Source: Zhongshania sp. R06B22 (lineage in GTDB: Bacteria; Pseudomonadota; Gammaproteobacteria; Pseudomonadales; Spongiibacteraceae). Taken from it: a stretch of 64,000 nt of DNA. Shown piece after piece: positions 46,797-53,701 of this stretch. Location: positions 372,001 through 436,000 of the forward strand of contig NZ_JBFRYB010000001.1 in NCBI RefSeq assembly GCF_040892595.1, in the 5' to 3' direction. The translations under genes and the position numbers were made by a program. A model generated the notes under the pieces. It searched no databases, was not told where the DNA came from, and saw only the letters and a list, made by a program, of their open reading frames with translations. Numbering within the stretch: the stretch's first letter is position 1; every line of letters starts with the position of its first letter.

Positions 46797-47363
46797 TTAC
46801 GTTAATAATGGAAATGCAACAGCTCCAGCAGGTGAAGCCCAGTTTCCAACTAATTCCGCAACAATGGCATTCGTGCTAGTTAAATGAACGCCACCTGCTT
46901 CCATTCGACGCCAAGACATTTCTTCAGCAATCTGATTGGTTGAACCACATGCATCACATACTACTTTGACGATAAAGCCTTCTTTAACAGCACTAATCGC
47001 AGGGGCGACCATACAAACATCTGTTGTAACACCAGCCATTACAAAATTCTTTTTTCCTGTAGCGCGACACGCCGCAGCAAATGCAGGGTCATCCCAAGCA
47101 TTGACAACACCATGACGTTTGATTCGTTTTTCAAATGCATCAGGAACCGCATTTTGCAGTTCAGGCATAAGTGGTCCCTGTACATCAACGTTATCTTCTT
47201 GGCTTGAGGTTAGGACGACAGGAATGTCTGTTCCTTTAGCAAATTTTGCAAGAATAAGAACATTGCGTTGAAGCAGTTCCAGGGGCGTTGTTGCGGCCCA
47301 AGTGTTGGTGCCAACTTGATGGTCGATTAAAATGAAAGCGGTGTCGTCGATGTTGAAATTCAT
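46797..47363 (-). CDS. Cassette 5: isochorismatase-family cysteine hydrolase
   Basis: This 188-residue protein of the cysteine hydrolase (isochorismatase-like) superfamily has the catalytic triad in place: Asp14 (ILIDHQVG), Lys82 (KRIKRHG) and Cys117 (VTTDVCMVAP), with the usual cis-peptide position before the cysteine loop. Members include nicotinamidases, isochorismatases and YcaC-like hydrolases; the closest look is YcaC-like. The substrate is not deducible. The ATG at 47363 has GGAG 8 bp upstream; an earlier in-frame ATG lies inside attC and is rejected. It is the only cassette with a recognisable enzyme. Confidence 0.88.
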   Translation of the reverse strand: MNFNIDDTAFILIDHQVGTNTWAATTPLELLQRNVLILAKFAKGTDIPVVLTSSQEDNVDVQGPLMPELQNAVPDAFEKRIKRHGVVNAWDDPAFAAACRATGKKNFVMAGVTTDVCMVAPAISAVKEGFIVKVVCDACGSTNQIAEEMSWRRMEAGGVHLTSTNAIVAELVGNWASPAGAVAFPLLT

Positions 47364-47388
47364 TGGTATTTCTCCGTTTGGTTGATTG

Positions 47389-47492
47389 CATAACGCCTGC
47401 ATTTGCGGCTTGGGTGAACTGGCGGCTTATTTGCCGCGCAGCGCAAAGAAGGTGACAGTTTACCCAAGTCCGGCAAGATGCACTGGTTATGT
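47389..47492 (-). other. attC: attC site of cassette 4
   Basis: Plus-strand borders are ATAACGCC (47390-47397) and GGTTATGT (47485-47492), ~104 bp. The long arms CTTGGGTGAACTG and CAGTTTACCCAAG pair with one mismatch. The stop codon of cassette 4's gene lies in its outer border. Confidence 0.88.
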
Positions 47493-47750
47493 GTTTTTAG
47501 TTTTAAGCTTCGTAAGAACATACTTATAAATTACCGTAATTGATAGAAGCCAAACCAACGCTTTGATTAAAACAATTATTGAAAACCATATAGGCCTACT
47601 ATGAAAAGAAATTAAATCAGTTGTTCTCAAGTTGAGTATTTCTAAATCTGTTGCCACGCCAATGAGTTGATGACCAAGCCAAAAGAACAAAAAAATTGAT
47701 ATTAAGAACCATAGTAAGCTGTTCGAAATACCCAATTCTTTAAACTGCAT
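47487..47750 (-). CDS. Cassette 4: small membrane protein, unknown
   Basis: This 87-residue protein has two strongly hydrophobic helices, about residues 10-33 (SLLWFLISIFLFFWLGHQLIG) and 53-78 (WFSIIVLIKALVWLLSITVI), and a basic C-terminus (KLKTKNT). I recognise no family. The ATG at 47750 has GGGTG upstream; an earlier in-frame ATG at 47798 is inside attC3. Like its neighbours it has an AT-rich body between GC-rich attC sites, typical of captured cassettes. Confidence 0.72.
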   Translation of the reverse strand: MQFKELGISNSLLWFLISIFLFFWLGHQLIGVATDLEILNLRTTDLISFHSRPIWFSIIVLIKALVWLLSITVIYKYVLTKLKTKNT

Positions 47751-47767
47751 AATCACCCTTAATACAC

Positions 47768-47867
47768 ATAACGCCCGGCACAGGAGCGGTTTCCCCAAAG
47801 CGAAGCGGCGGGTAAACCGTCCCAGCCTCGCGGATTTTTGCGCGGCGACTGCTGCCGCTTGTTATAA
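47768..47867 (-). other. attC: attC site of cassette 3
   Basis: Plus-strand borders are ATAACGCCC (47768-47776) and TTGTTATAA (47859-47867), ~100 bp. The arms GCGGTTTCCC and GGGTAAACCG pair imperfectly, with extra GC-rich inner stems. It ends over the stop codon of the cassette 3 gene. Confidence 0.88.
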
Positions 47868-48152
47868 GGCATTTTGTATCCACGCAAACCTGATAAAGAT
47901 GCCGATAAACGCGCCCACTATCATTGCCAGACCGGATACCGCGTAAAAGCGCCTACTGCCTTCAATCTTCTCTGTGAACGTGCTCGCTATAAATGATGTG
48001 TAACTGCCTGCATTAAGCATTGCGCTAACCTGCACAAATACCAGGGACAGAAGACCAGTGACGCCATATGCGAGTGCGATACGAACATCCAGTACAGACA
48101 ATGCGGCACCGAATACCGCTAGCGATCCATAAAATTTCGACGTGCTACTCAT
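47862..48152 (-). CDS. Cassette 3: small membrane protein, unknown
   Basis: This 96-residue, alanine- and valine-rich protein has two to three predicted membrane helices (about 8-30, 32-52 and 72-91: YAVSGLAMIVGAFIGIFIRF). There are no recognisable motifs. Its ATG is 9 bp inside the cassette border, leaving almost no leader, so it depends on upstream cassette transcription and perhaps on leaderless-like or coupled translation. Confidence 0.7.
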   Translation of the reverse strand: MSSTSKFYGSLAVFGAALSVLDVRIALAYGVTGLLSLVFVQVSAMLNAGSYTSFIASTFTEKIEGSRRFYAVSGLAMIVGAFIGIFIRFAWIQNAL

Positions 48153-48157
48153 GATTT

Positions 48158-48238
48158 ATAACGCCCAAAGCACAAGCGCGAACGTAGTGGGCGTCCAGCC
48201 CGCGCTTTTTGCGGGCGATTGTGCCTTTGCTTGTTATA
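48158..48238 (-). other. attC: attC site of cassette 2
   Basis: Plus-strand borders are ATAACGCCC (48158-48166) and CTTGTTATA (48230-48238), ~81 bp. GCACAA and TTGTGC pair near the ends, and a GGGCG/CGCCC-type inner stem lies in the middle. Confidence 0.88.
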
Positions 48239-48240
48239 TT

Positions 48241-48516
48241 TTATTTGTGGCACGATATTGCCTGCTTGGCCTCTTTTTGTGCCGAATTATATTCTCCGTA
48301 CATGCCACCGAGATCACAACAAGACCAATAACCACCACCGACATACTCAGCATCCGTTAAATCCCACTGGTACAAAGCATAAGTAAATGTGCCATCTGGC
48401 TTCTTACCTACGATAGCAATAGTGCTTCTACTCTCTGAGTAGAATCTATCTATTTCTTTGAAGCCCTCTGACTCTTCAGGGTATTCAAACTCTGTCATTG
48501 CGTACTCTTCACTCAT
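48241..48516 (-). CDS. Cassette 2: small soluble protein, unknown
   Basis: This 91-residue acidic protein is rich in Tyr and Glu, with SRSTIAIVGKKPDGTFTYALY (in part IVGKKPDGTFTY) and GGGYWSCCDLGGMYGE. It has no signal peptide or membrane helix. I recognise no family; it could be a small beta-rich domain. The ATG at 48516 or the internal ATG six codons later may start translation. Confidence 0.68.
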   Translation of the reverse strand: MSEEYAMTEFEYPEESEGFKEIDRFYSESRSTIAIVGKKPDGTFTYALYQWDLTDAEYVGGGYWSCCDLGGMYGEYNSAQKEAKQAISCHK

Positions 48517-48525
48517 ACGGAAAAA

Positions 48526-48592
48526 TATAACGCTCAGCGAACCTGCGAAGGTGCAACAGCGCCGGAGTCAGAGTTGCGCTGCTTGTTAGCAG
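48526..48592 (-). other. attC: attC site of cassette 1
   Basis: Plus-strand borders are ATAACGCTC (48527-48535) and GCTTGTTAGCA (48581-48591), ~66 bp. GTGCAAC and GTTGCGC form the inner imperfect stem. It overlaps the last codons of the cassette 1 gene. Confidence 0.85.
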
Positions 48593-48929
48593 TGATATGT
48601 AGCACAAATCTTAACAAATTAACAACTGCGAACAAGCCGAAAATACCCGAGGCCAATTGACTTACTTCAAGAACCACGTAATCTCTTAAATCTACCATTT
48701 CTCCTGACAAAGGAAAAACTACCGGGACAATAGCGGCTAAAATCGACAGATAGACACATACGAGCATACCGACGCCGCCAACATATTTTCGAAATGCTAA
48801 TCGGTGAGAAACATATATTATTAACGCAATCGTAAAAACGTAAACGATACCAACAGATGCGTCTAGCCAAAACGGTATCATTAAAGTCTCGTAAATTTCT
48901 TGAGAAAATTCATCTGTTTGATTATTCAT
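48534..48929 (-). CDS. Cassette 1: membrane protein, unknown
   Basis: This 131-residue protein has three membrane helices (about 22-45, 50-72 and 88-112) and a polar C-terminus (NKQRNSDSGAVAPSQVR) encoded by attC sequence. I recognise no family. The ATG at 48929 with GAGAAGAA upstream is preferred to the TTG at 48965. It is the cassette nearest attI, so the most recently inserted and the best expressed under the integron model. Confidence 0.72.
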   Translation of the reverse strand: MNNQTDEFSQEIYETLMIPFWLDASVGIVYVFTIALIIYVSHRLAFRKYVGGVGMLVCVYLSILAAIVPVVFPLSGEMVDLRDYVVLEVSQLASGIFGLFAVVNLLRFVLHITANKQRNSDSGAVAPSQVR

Positions 48930-49117
48930 TTTCTTCTCGATGTGTACTGCTAACAGTGAATTCAAATGCGTTGCGCTTTATAACTCGTGTACATGGCGAG
49001 TCTAAGCCTTGAGATGATTAAGCAGGATAATTCTATTTGAATCAGGGCGATAGTAAGTCTGAAATGATTTTTTCATTTGCGTGCATCCTGCATTTGATGT
49101 GGAATCCCTTGGCTCTG

Positions 49118-49145
49118 ATCATAATCACTTCTAAATAAAAATCAA
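49118..49145 (-). promoter_or_regulatory. Candidate cassette promoter Pc
   Basis: Reading on the minus strand, TTGATT (49145-49140), a 16-bp spacer and TATGAT (49123-49118) point into the cassette array, ~135 bp from the attI core. Its position matches Pc promoters of other integrons. Confidence 0.6.
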
Positions 49146-49199
49146 TTACTTAAGAGAACCATATCGGGATTAGTGAGCGCAATGCTGTTGAATATGGGT

Positions 49200-49240
49200 T
49201 TGACAGCTTTGATATTTCTAACTACTGTATATATGATCAG
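49200..49240 (+). promoter_or_regulatory. intI promoter with LexA (SOS) operator
   Basis: A perfect TTGACA -35 (49200-49205) and a TACTGT -10 (49223-49228, 17-bp spacer) are overlapped by CTGTATATATGATCAG (49225-49240), a perfect CTG-N10-CAG LexA box. SOS control of intI is established for other integrons. Confidence 0.88.
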
Positions 49241-49257
49241 TGGTTTAGAGCTTTGTT

Positions 49258-50268
49258 ATGGATGACATCAGGCACCACATACCAGAACGCCCAGCGCGTT
49301 TTATTGACCAATTACGGTACCATATTCGGAGCGTAGGGCTGTCTTACCGCACCGAGCAAACCTATGTTTATTGGGTCAAGCACTTCATTTATTTCCATAA
49401 CAAACAGCACCCCAAAGACCTTGGTGCGCGGCATATCGAAGCGTTTTTAAATCATTTGGCAATAAATCGCCATTGCGCAGTGGCGACGCAGAAAGTAGCA
49501 CTGAATGCACTGATATATCTATACAGGCGATTTTTCGGATTAGCCTTAGAGGACTTGGCATATACGCAAGCACGCGCTTCAAGGCGATTGCCGGTGGTCT
49601 ATAGCCGTGGCGAAATAGAATCAATTCTAGTTCAGCTTCGCGGCCCCCAAAGATTAATGGTGGCGTTACTTTATGGAAGTGGCTTACGAAGTGCTGAGTT
49701 ATTGGCGCTTCGCATCAAAGATATCGATTTTAGTAGCAACAACATTATCGTGCGCTCAGGTAAAGGCGATAAAGATCGATCCACCATGTTACCGCAGCAA
49801 TTGATACCGGAGCTGAAGCGCCAGATTGCACGGGTCGAGTTACTGCACGAGCAAGATTTGGCAGATGGTTTTGGTGAGGTGTATTTACCAAACGCCTTAG
49901 ATCGAAAATCTCCTGGCGCAGCGAAGGAAATTGCTTGGCAATACTTATTCCCCGCTAGTCGCATTGGCAAAGACCCGCGATCAGGTGTTTTTAGACGGCA
50001 TCACTTGCACCCGACAGCGCTAGGAAGACATATTCGCCATGCTATACGGGCAGCGGCAATCAGGAAGCCTGCGCGGGCCCACAGCTTTAGGCATAGTTTT
50101 GCAACACACCTTTTGGAAGCGGGTTATGATCTGCGCACTATTCAGGAATTGTTAGGGCATTCTGACATTTCAACAACGGAAATTTATACTCATGTTGTAA
50201 ATCGCGGTGGGAAAGGCGTTTTGAGCCCGGCAGATCGCCTATTTTCGAGCAGTCGCGTTGATGATTAG
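49258..50268 (+). CDS. intI: Integron integrase IntI (tyrosine recombinase)
   Basis: This 336-residue tyrosine recombinase has the catalytic set Arg144 (GSGLRSAELL), Lys171 area (GKGDKDR), His275 and Arg278 (HSFRHSFATHLLE), His301 (LLGHSDIS) and nucleophile Tyr310 (TEIYTHV). The IntI-specific insert is present (DPRSGVFRRHHLHPTALGRH, residues ~239-258), which separates integron integrases from XerC/D. It recombines attC with attI. The reading frame is intact, so the enzyme should be active. The ribosome site is weak (TAGAG), consistent with tight control. Confidence 0.95.
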   Translation: MDDIRHHIPERPARFIDQLRYHIRSVGLSYRTEQTYVYWVKHFIYFHNKQHPKDLGARHIEAFLNHLAINRHCAVATQKVALNALIYLYRRFFGLALEDLAYTQARASRRLPVVYSRGEIESILVQLRGPQRLMVALLYGSGLRSAELLALRIKDIDFSSNNIIVRSGKGDKDRSTMLPQQLIPELKRQIARVELLHEQDLADGFGEVYLPNALDRKSPGAAKEIAWQYLFPASRIGKDPRSGVFRRHHLHPTALGRHIRHAIRAAAIRKPARAHSFRHSFATHLLEAGYDLRTIQELLGHSDISTTEIYTHVVNRGGKGVLSPADRLFSSSRVDD

Positions 50269-50431
50269 AAAGTCAGCGACTGGCCGCTATTGTGACGCTA
50301 GAGCCAAACACACCCAGTATCTAGGGGCCGCCTCCTAAACTGGTAGAAAGCGGACGGTTTAAAACATATCCAATGCTTATATCGCCGTTTCTTAAAGCAC
50401 CATTGTGTTGTTTGCTTTGCGGAATCAATAC

Positions 50432-50448
50432 CCGCGCTTTAGGCGCGG
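50432..50448 (-). terminator. Hairpin after the yebE-like operon
   Basis: CCGCGC (50432-50437), loop TTTAG and GCGCGG (50443-50448) lie 17 bp downstream of the stop of the minus-strand operon, which it would end. No long T-run follows. The gap 50269-50464 otherwise holds nothing I can name. Confidence 0.5.
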
Positions 50449-50464
50449 ACTGAAGGAAGTGATG

Positions 50465-51181
50465 CTAGGCCAGACTTACAGCGGATTGTTGTTCCAGGTG
50501 TTGCGCTAAGCCGGCTGGTAATCTGAGGGCTTGTTCAAGTTGACTTAAATATTCGCGCTCACTCGGGTGGTCCACGTCGATGGCGAAGCACGAAATCAAG
50601 TAAACCTCTGTTTTTTGTTCAAGGGTATTTGTCTCTCGAACTAGCTCCTCGATGGTGGGCGGCTTGCGTAATAAATCGAATACTTGGCTTTTCATCTCTG
50701 GTGCCAACTGGATTTTATCGACGGCATCAAAAATCTTGTCTTGCTCTTTCGAATCAATCTCTGAATCTGCCCTAGCTGCCGCTATCATTGCCTTGATTAG
50801 AGTTAGCTGAAAGTTGTCATTGATCGCTGCGGTAGCTTCAAAGCTGCTTTGACTAATAGACGCCAGTGCTTGGGGGGCGCTATGTGTTTGACTAGAAGAC
50901 TGTTTCCAGTTCTTAAACGCGCTGTAGGCTACTCCGCCCAGTAATGCTGCGCCACCTACAGTTGCAGCTTTGCCGGCAAATTTTCGGGCCTTTTTATTCC
51001 CCACTAAAAGAGCGACCAAGCCCCCGGCAGCGGCGCCGCCGGCAAGGCCTCCGGGTAAACCGGAGGCGAGTTGACCAATGCCTTCTTTAGCCTGACCTAG
51101 GGGACTACCCTGGCCGAATGATGTCGGCTCTTGCGCTTGACCGGGTCCCATAAATTGCTGCAGTAATGTCTGTAAATTCAT
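50465..51181 (-). CDS. YebE-like DUF533 inner-membrane protein
   Basis: This 238-residue protein has an N-terminal Gln/Gly/Pro-rich region, a glycine-rich membrane stretch (GLAGGAAAGGLVALLVGN, ~50-67, and VGGAALLGGVAYSAF), and a C-terminal TerB-like helical domain with IKAMIAAARADSEIDSKEQDKI (in part AARADSEID). This is the DUF533/YebE family; function is unknown, possibly envelope stress. It is third in an operon with hpf and the BAX-inhibitor gene. Confidence 0.85.
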   Translation of the reverse strand: MNLQTLLQQFMGPGQAQEPTSFGQGSPLGQAKEGIGQLASGLPGGLAGGAAAGGLVALLVGNKKARKFAGKAATVGGAALLGGVAYSAFKNWKQSSSQTHSAPQALASISQSSFEATAAINDNFQLTLIKAMIAAARADSEIDSKEQDKIFDAVDKIQLAPEMKSQVFDLLRKPPTIEELVRETNTLEQKTEVYLISCFAIDVDHPSEREYLSQLEQALRLPAGLAQHLEQQSAVSLA

Positions 51182-51205
51182 CGTTATTACCTCGCTAGAA
51201 TAGGC

Positions 51206-51880
51206 CTATTCGTCGTTCATAAAACCCATAAGGTGAAGCAGACTGGTGAATAAATTAAATATTGCGACGAAAAGTGTGGTCGTTGCCATGATGTAATTGG
51301 TTTCACCGCCGTTGATGATATTGCTAGTTTCATACAGAATAAGACCAGACATTAGCAGCACAAACATCGCCGATACCGCTAAAGATAATGCCGCTATTTC
51401 AAAGAAATAAGCGCCTATCGCCGCGAGGAAGCCCACCAGGATCCCAACAGCCAGAAAGCCGCCCATAAAGCTGAAGTCTTTCTTGGTAGTTAGAACGTAG
51501 CTAGAGAGTCCAAGGAAGATAAGCCCGGTTGCTCCCATTGCGTTCATGATGATCTGACCGCCGTTTGCTAAACTCATATAGGCATTTAGTATCGGCCCGA
51601 GCGTGAAACCCATAAAGCCGGTCAGTGCGAATACGCAGACAATGCCCAAGCCGCTGTTGCGGAACTTTGAGGTTGCGTACAACAGACCAAAGTAGCCCAC
51701 CAGAGTCAGAATTAGACCGGGATGTGGTAGGTTTAGTGCCATAGAAAGACCGGCGACAGCGCCGCTGAATAACAGCGTCATCGAAAGCAATATATAGGTG
51801 TTTCTAAGCACTGCGTTCTGGGCGTATGTAGAGCTCGGATTACCGGTCTTAGCCGCCTCATAAATCATTTTGTTGTCCAT
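51206..51880 (-). CDS. BAX inhibitor-1 / YccA family membrane protein
   Basis: This 224-residue protein has seven membrane helices. The family block GFMGFTLGPILNAY and the C-terminal LYETSNIINGGETNYIMATTTLFVAIFNLF (in parts, YETSNIINGG and ATTTLFVAIFNLF) are characteristic. Bacterial members (YccA) modulate the FtsH protease; others act as pH-gated Ca2+ leak channels. The start ATG overlaps the hpf stop (TAATG), so it is coupled to hpf. Confidence 0.92.
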   Translation of the reverse strand: MDNKMIYEAAKTGNPSSTYAQNAVLRNTYILLSMTLLFSGAVAGLSMALNLPHPGLILTLVGYFGLLYATSKFRNSGLGIVCVFALTGFMGFTLGPILNAYMSLANGGQIIMNAMGATGLIFLGLSSYVLTTKKDFSFMGGFLAVGILVGFLAAIGAYFFEIAALSLAVSAMFVLLMSGLILYETSNIINGGETNYIMATTTLFVAIFNLFTSLLHLMGFMNDE

Positions 51881-52278
51881 TAGTGTTCTCCTGCTGCATA
51901 TAGATAATCTTCGGATTCAGCTTCAATTGAAGTATCCTGCCAATTATTGAATCGGTCGCTGGGCCGATTATTTTTGCTACGCGATTTAGCCAGACGTCTT
52001 GTCAATGTTCTGTTGGCGCGACTTGCTGCTTTATCGATAGCTACTTGCCAATTGTCTTGAACATCATCTATGACAATGTCGCGCTGGCCTGCGATCATGA
52101 TTCGTACTTGGCAGCGTTTGTCTTCACCCCCTCGCGGGCCATTTATATCCGACAGCGTGACATCGATTTGATGTGTCTGTGGGTATCTAGTCGCCAGGGC
52201 GAAATCCATCCGCCGCCGCACGTACTCTTCCAGGCCCTGATTAATAGAGACATGGCGAAGCTTCAAATTAATTCTCAT
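51880..52278 (-). CDS. HPF/RaiA family ribosome hibernation factor
   Basis: This 132-residue protein resembles short HPF or YfiA: MRINLKLRHVSINQGLEEYV at the start, DVTLSDINGPRGGEDKRCQV and DNWQVAIDKAASRANRTL, ending in a basic tail plus an acidic extension. Such proteins bind the 30S subunit and silence ribosomes in stationary phase. The ATG at 52278 has AGGAGA 6 bp upstream; a longer open frame is rejected. It is first in the three-gene operon. Confidence 0.87.
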   Translation of the reverse strand: MRINLKLRHVSINQGLEEYVRRRMDFALATRYPQTHQIDVTLSDINGPRGGEDKRCQVRIMIAGQRDIVIDDVQDNWQVAIDKAASRANRTLTRRLAKSRSKNNRPSDRFNNWQDTSIEAESEDYLYAAGEH

Positions 52279-52787
52279 CTTGCTCTCCTGTATCCTCGTA
52301 AGAATATTTTGAGTTTGAAGAGTTATTCTAGAACCAGAAAACAATAAGGTATATTCGAATTATTGGTTCGAATAAGTCGTAAAAACCGAGTTATCACACA
52401 AGCTAAAATGGATGCATATGGGGGTTTCTGCCTTGGGAATAAGCCGAGCTTGTTTAGTGAGCGCAGTTCCTTGCTGCGGATCTTAGATGTGATTAATCGT
52501 CTGTAGGGATAAAATCCGGAGGTCCCTTGAATGCTTGATGAATGGAGTTCAGAGTACGCTGAAACGGCTGACTTTTGCGGCGAAAGCTGCCGAGCTATAT
52601 TATACCGTTAGTTATTATGCCCGCCACTACCTTGAGGCGCGTGGGCGTGGTAGTGATTGTATCTTCATCTATCACATAGTCGACCTTACTAAGCGAGTAC
52701 CTTCTGTTTTAAATAAGATGACTTTTTGCTAAGAAAAATTAACAGAATACTATCAGTACCTCTTGCTGGAATAGAATCACTGATCAG
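52279..52787. other. Gene-free interval with paired TTCGAAT repeats
   Basis: These ~500 bp contain no convincing gene. Two TTCGAAT units (52354-52360 and 52367-52373, 13 bp apart) lie upstream of hpf and might be an operator. A 65-codon frame at 52535-52732 lacks protein-like composition. Confidence 0.5.
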
Positions 52788-53624
52788 TCATTCCGTTACA
52801 GCCCGTGTACCCGATTCCCGCCAGTATTTAAAAGCCAATATCGCTAAGTAGACTTCAAAGAGTTCGACAACCGCATGAACAAAGGGCAGTGGCGCTAAGT
52901 AAAACATAGGGAGCATAAATGGCCACTGGATAATGAAAAATGTCGCGACCAAGGTTCGTGCAATACATTTTTTAGCGGGATTTAAAATGAGGGTTTCAAA
53001 TACTAATAACTTAAGCGCGAAGTGAATACCGGATTGCGCTTGAAAGCCCGTTAAAATATCGTCCAAACGATTCTCGCCGGCGTTATAGTGGGTCCAGTAT
53101 GTGATCTGAGGAAAAAAAATCATCGCGCCTACAATAACAAGATAGCCCAGAGCTATTTGGTTTGATCGATTGGCGTTTCTAAAATACTTCATCGCGTATT
53201 CTGGATAATGACGAAGATGCTTTAGCAGCGGGCCATATCTTTTAAGCAGCAAGCCGCTGTGCAGAAGCCTCAGGCCAAGCAGAACAATACTGATCAAGGT
53301 GACAGCAGGCATTCCGTTATCCAGACCTTTGCTCGCCAGCGCCACGACCAACAGTAGTAAAGAGAGACTGCCGATGAAACGAAAAAGATTAAACCAGTGA
53401 CGTTTGTCCGCTGGCAGAAATAGCCCGGTAATATCGCTGATCGCGACAAAACTTATATAGTGGGCGACAAGTAACTGACCAGAGATGCCGTAGTCTCGCC
53501 AAAACAGGCTGGTGTACACCAGAATATCTAGAATAACGGTGAATATGAAGTTGCGGTTTTCGCGAATTTCTACACTAGAAATTCGCGACGCAGACGACGC
53601 GATGTATGACCTTTCTCCACTCAC
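52788..53624 (-). CDS. Polytopic membrane protein, unknown
   Basis: This 278-residue protein has about seven hydrophobic helices (for example FIFTVILDILVYTSLFW, FIGSLSLLLLVVALA and LISIVLLGLRLLHSGLLL). It is rich in His and Tyr near helix ends, with a cytoplasmic loop KRYGPLLKHLRHYPEYAMKY (in part LKHLRHYPEY). I recognise no family. It is a lone minus-strand gene, with no partner to suggest a role; the LysR gene upstream is separated by a 77-bp gap. Confidence 0.75.
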   Translation of the reverse strand: MSGERSYIASSASRISSVEIRENRNFIFTVILDILVYTSLFWRDYGISGQLLVAHYISFVAISDITGLFLPADKRHWFNLFRFIGSLSLLLLVVALASKGLDNGMPAVTLISIVLLGLRLLHSGLLLKRYGPLLKHLRHYPEYAMKYFRNANRSNQIALGYLVIVGAMIFFPQITYWTHYNAGENRLDDILTGFQAQSGIHFALKLLVFETLILNPAKKCIARTLVATFFIIQWPFMLPMFYLAPLPFVHAVVELFEVYLAILAFKYWRESGTRAVTE

Positions 53625-53701
53625 TGCTGTGCTCCAATTATTATATTAGCCACTCTAGCACGAAGGCCTTATGTCAGGTTTTAAGCGATTCGCCAGTACC
53701 A

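Larger units (their letters stand above)
48930..49257. other. attI: attI region and control region between cassette 1 and intI
   Basis: This 328-bp gene-free region sits between the divergent cassettes and intI. The attI crossover core is best placed at plus-strand TTATAACTC (48978-48986; minus-strand GAG^TTATAA). A cassette promoter (49118-49145) and the intI promoter with LexA box (49200-49240) lie to its right. attI has no fixed consensus, so only the core is assigned. Confidence 0.7.
46738..50268. mobile_element. Complete chromosomal integron with five gene cassettes
   Basis: The integrase gene intI (plus strand, right end) is divergent from an array of five cassettes, all read on the minus strand. 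Each cassette ends in an attC site with TAACR-like and GTTAT-type borders on opposite ends and an imperfect stem between. Crossover points (G^TT on the minus strand) are about 48983 (attI side), 48530, 48161, 47771, 47393 and 46742, giving cassettes of roughly 454, 369, 390, 378 and 651 bp. This is the standard intI-attI-cassette layout. There is no transposase or resistance gene, so it looks sedentary. Confidence 0.93.

Noticed and set aside
47364..47402. Longer N-terminus for the isochorismatase cassette gene
   Set aside because: The extra 13 codons lie in attC4 and lack the family N-terminus, while the ATG at 47363 has a good ribosome site.
46738..48592. attC hairpins read as ordinary intrinsic terminators
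   Set aside because: They lack T-runs, recur after each gene and have paired TAAC/GTTA borders, which fits attC and not terminators.
46398..50464. A complete Tn7-like transposon carrying the integron
   Set aside because: No tnsABCD-like genes, no matching right end and no target duplication could be seen; only repeats at the glmS side.
52535..52732. Open frame of 65 codons in the gap upstream of hpf
   Set aside because: No ribosome site, irregular composition and no recognisable domain.
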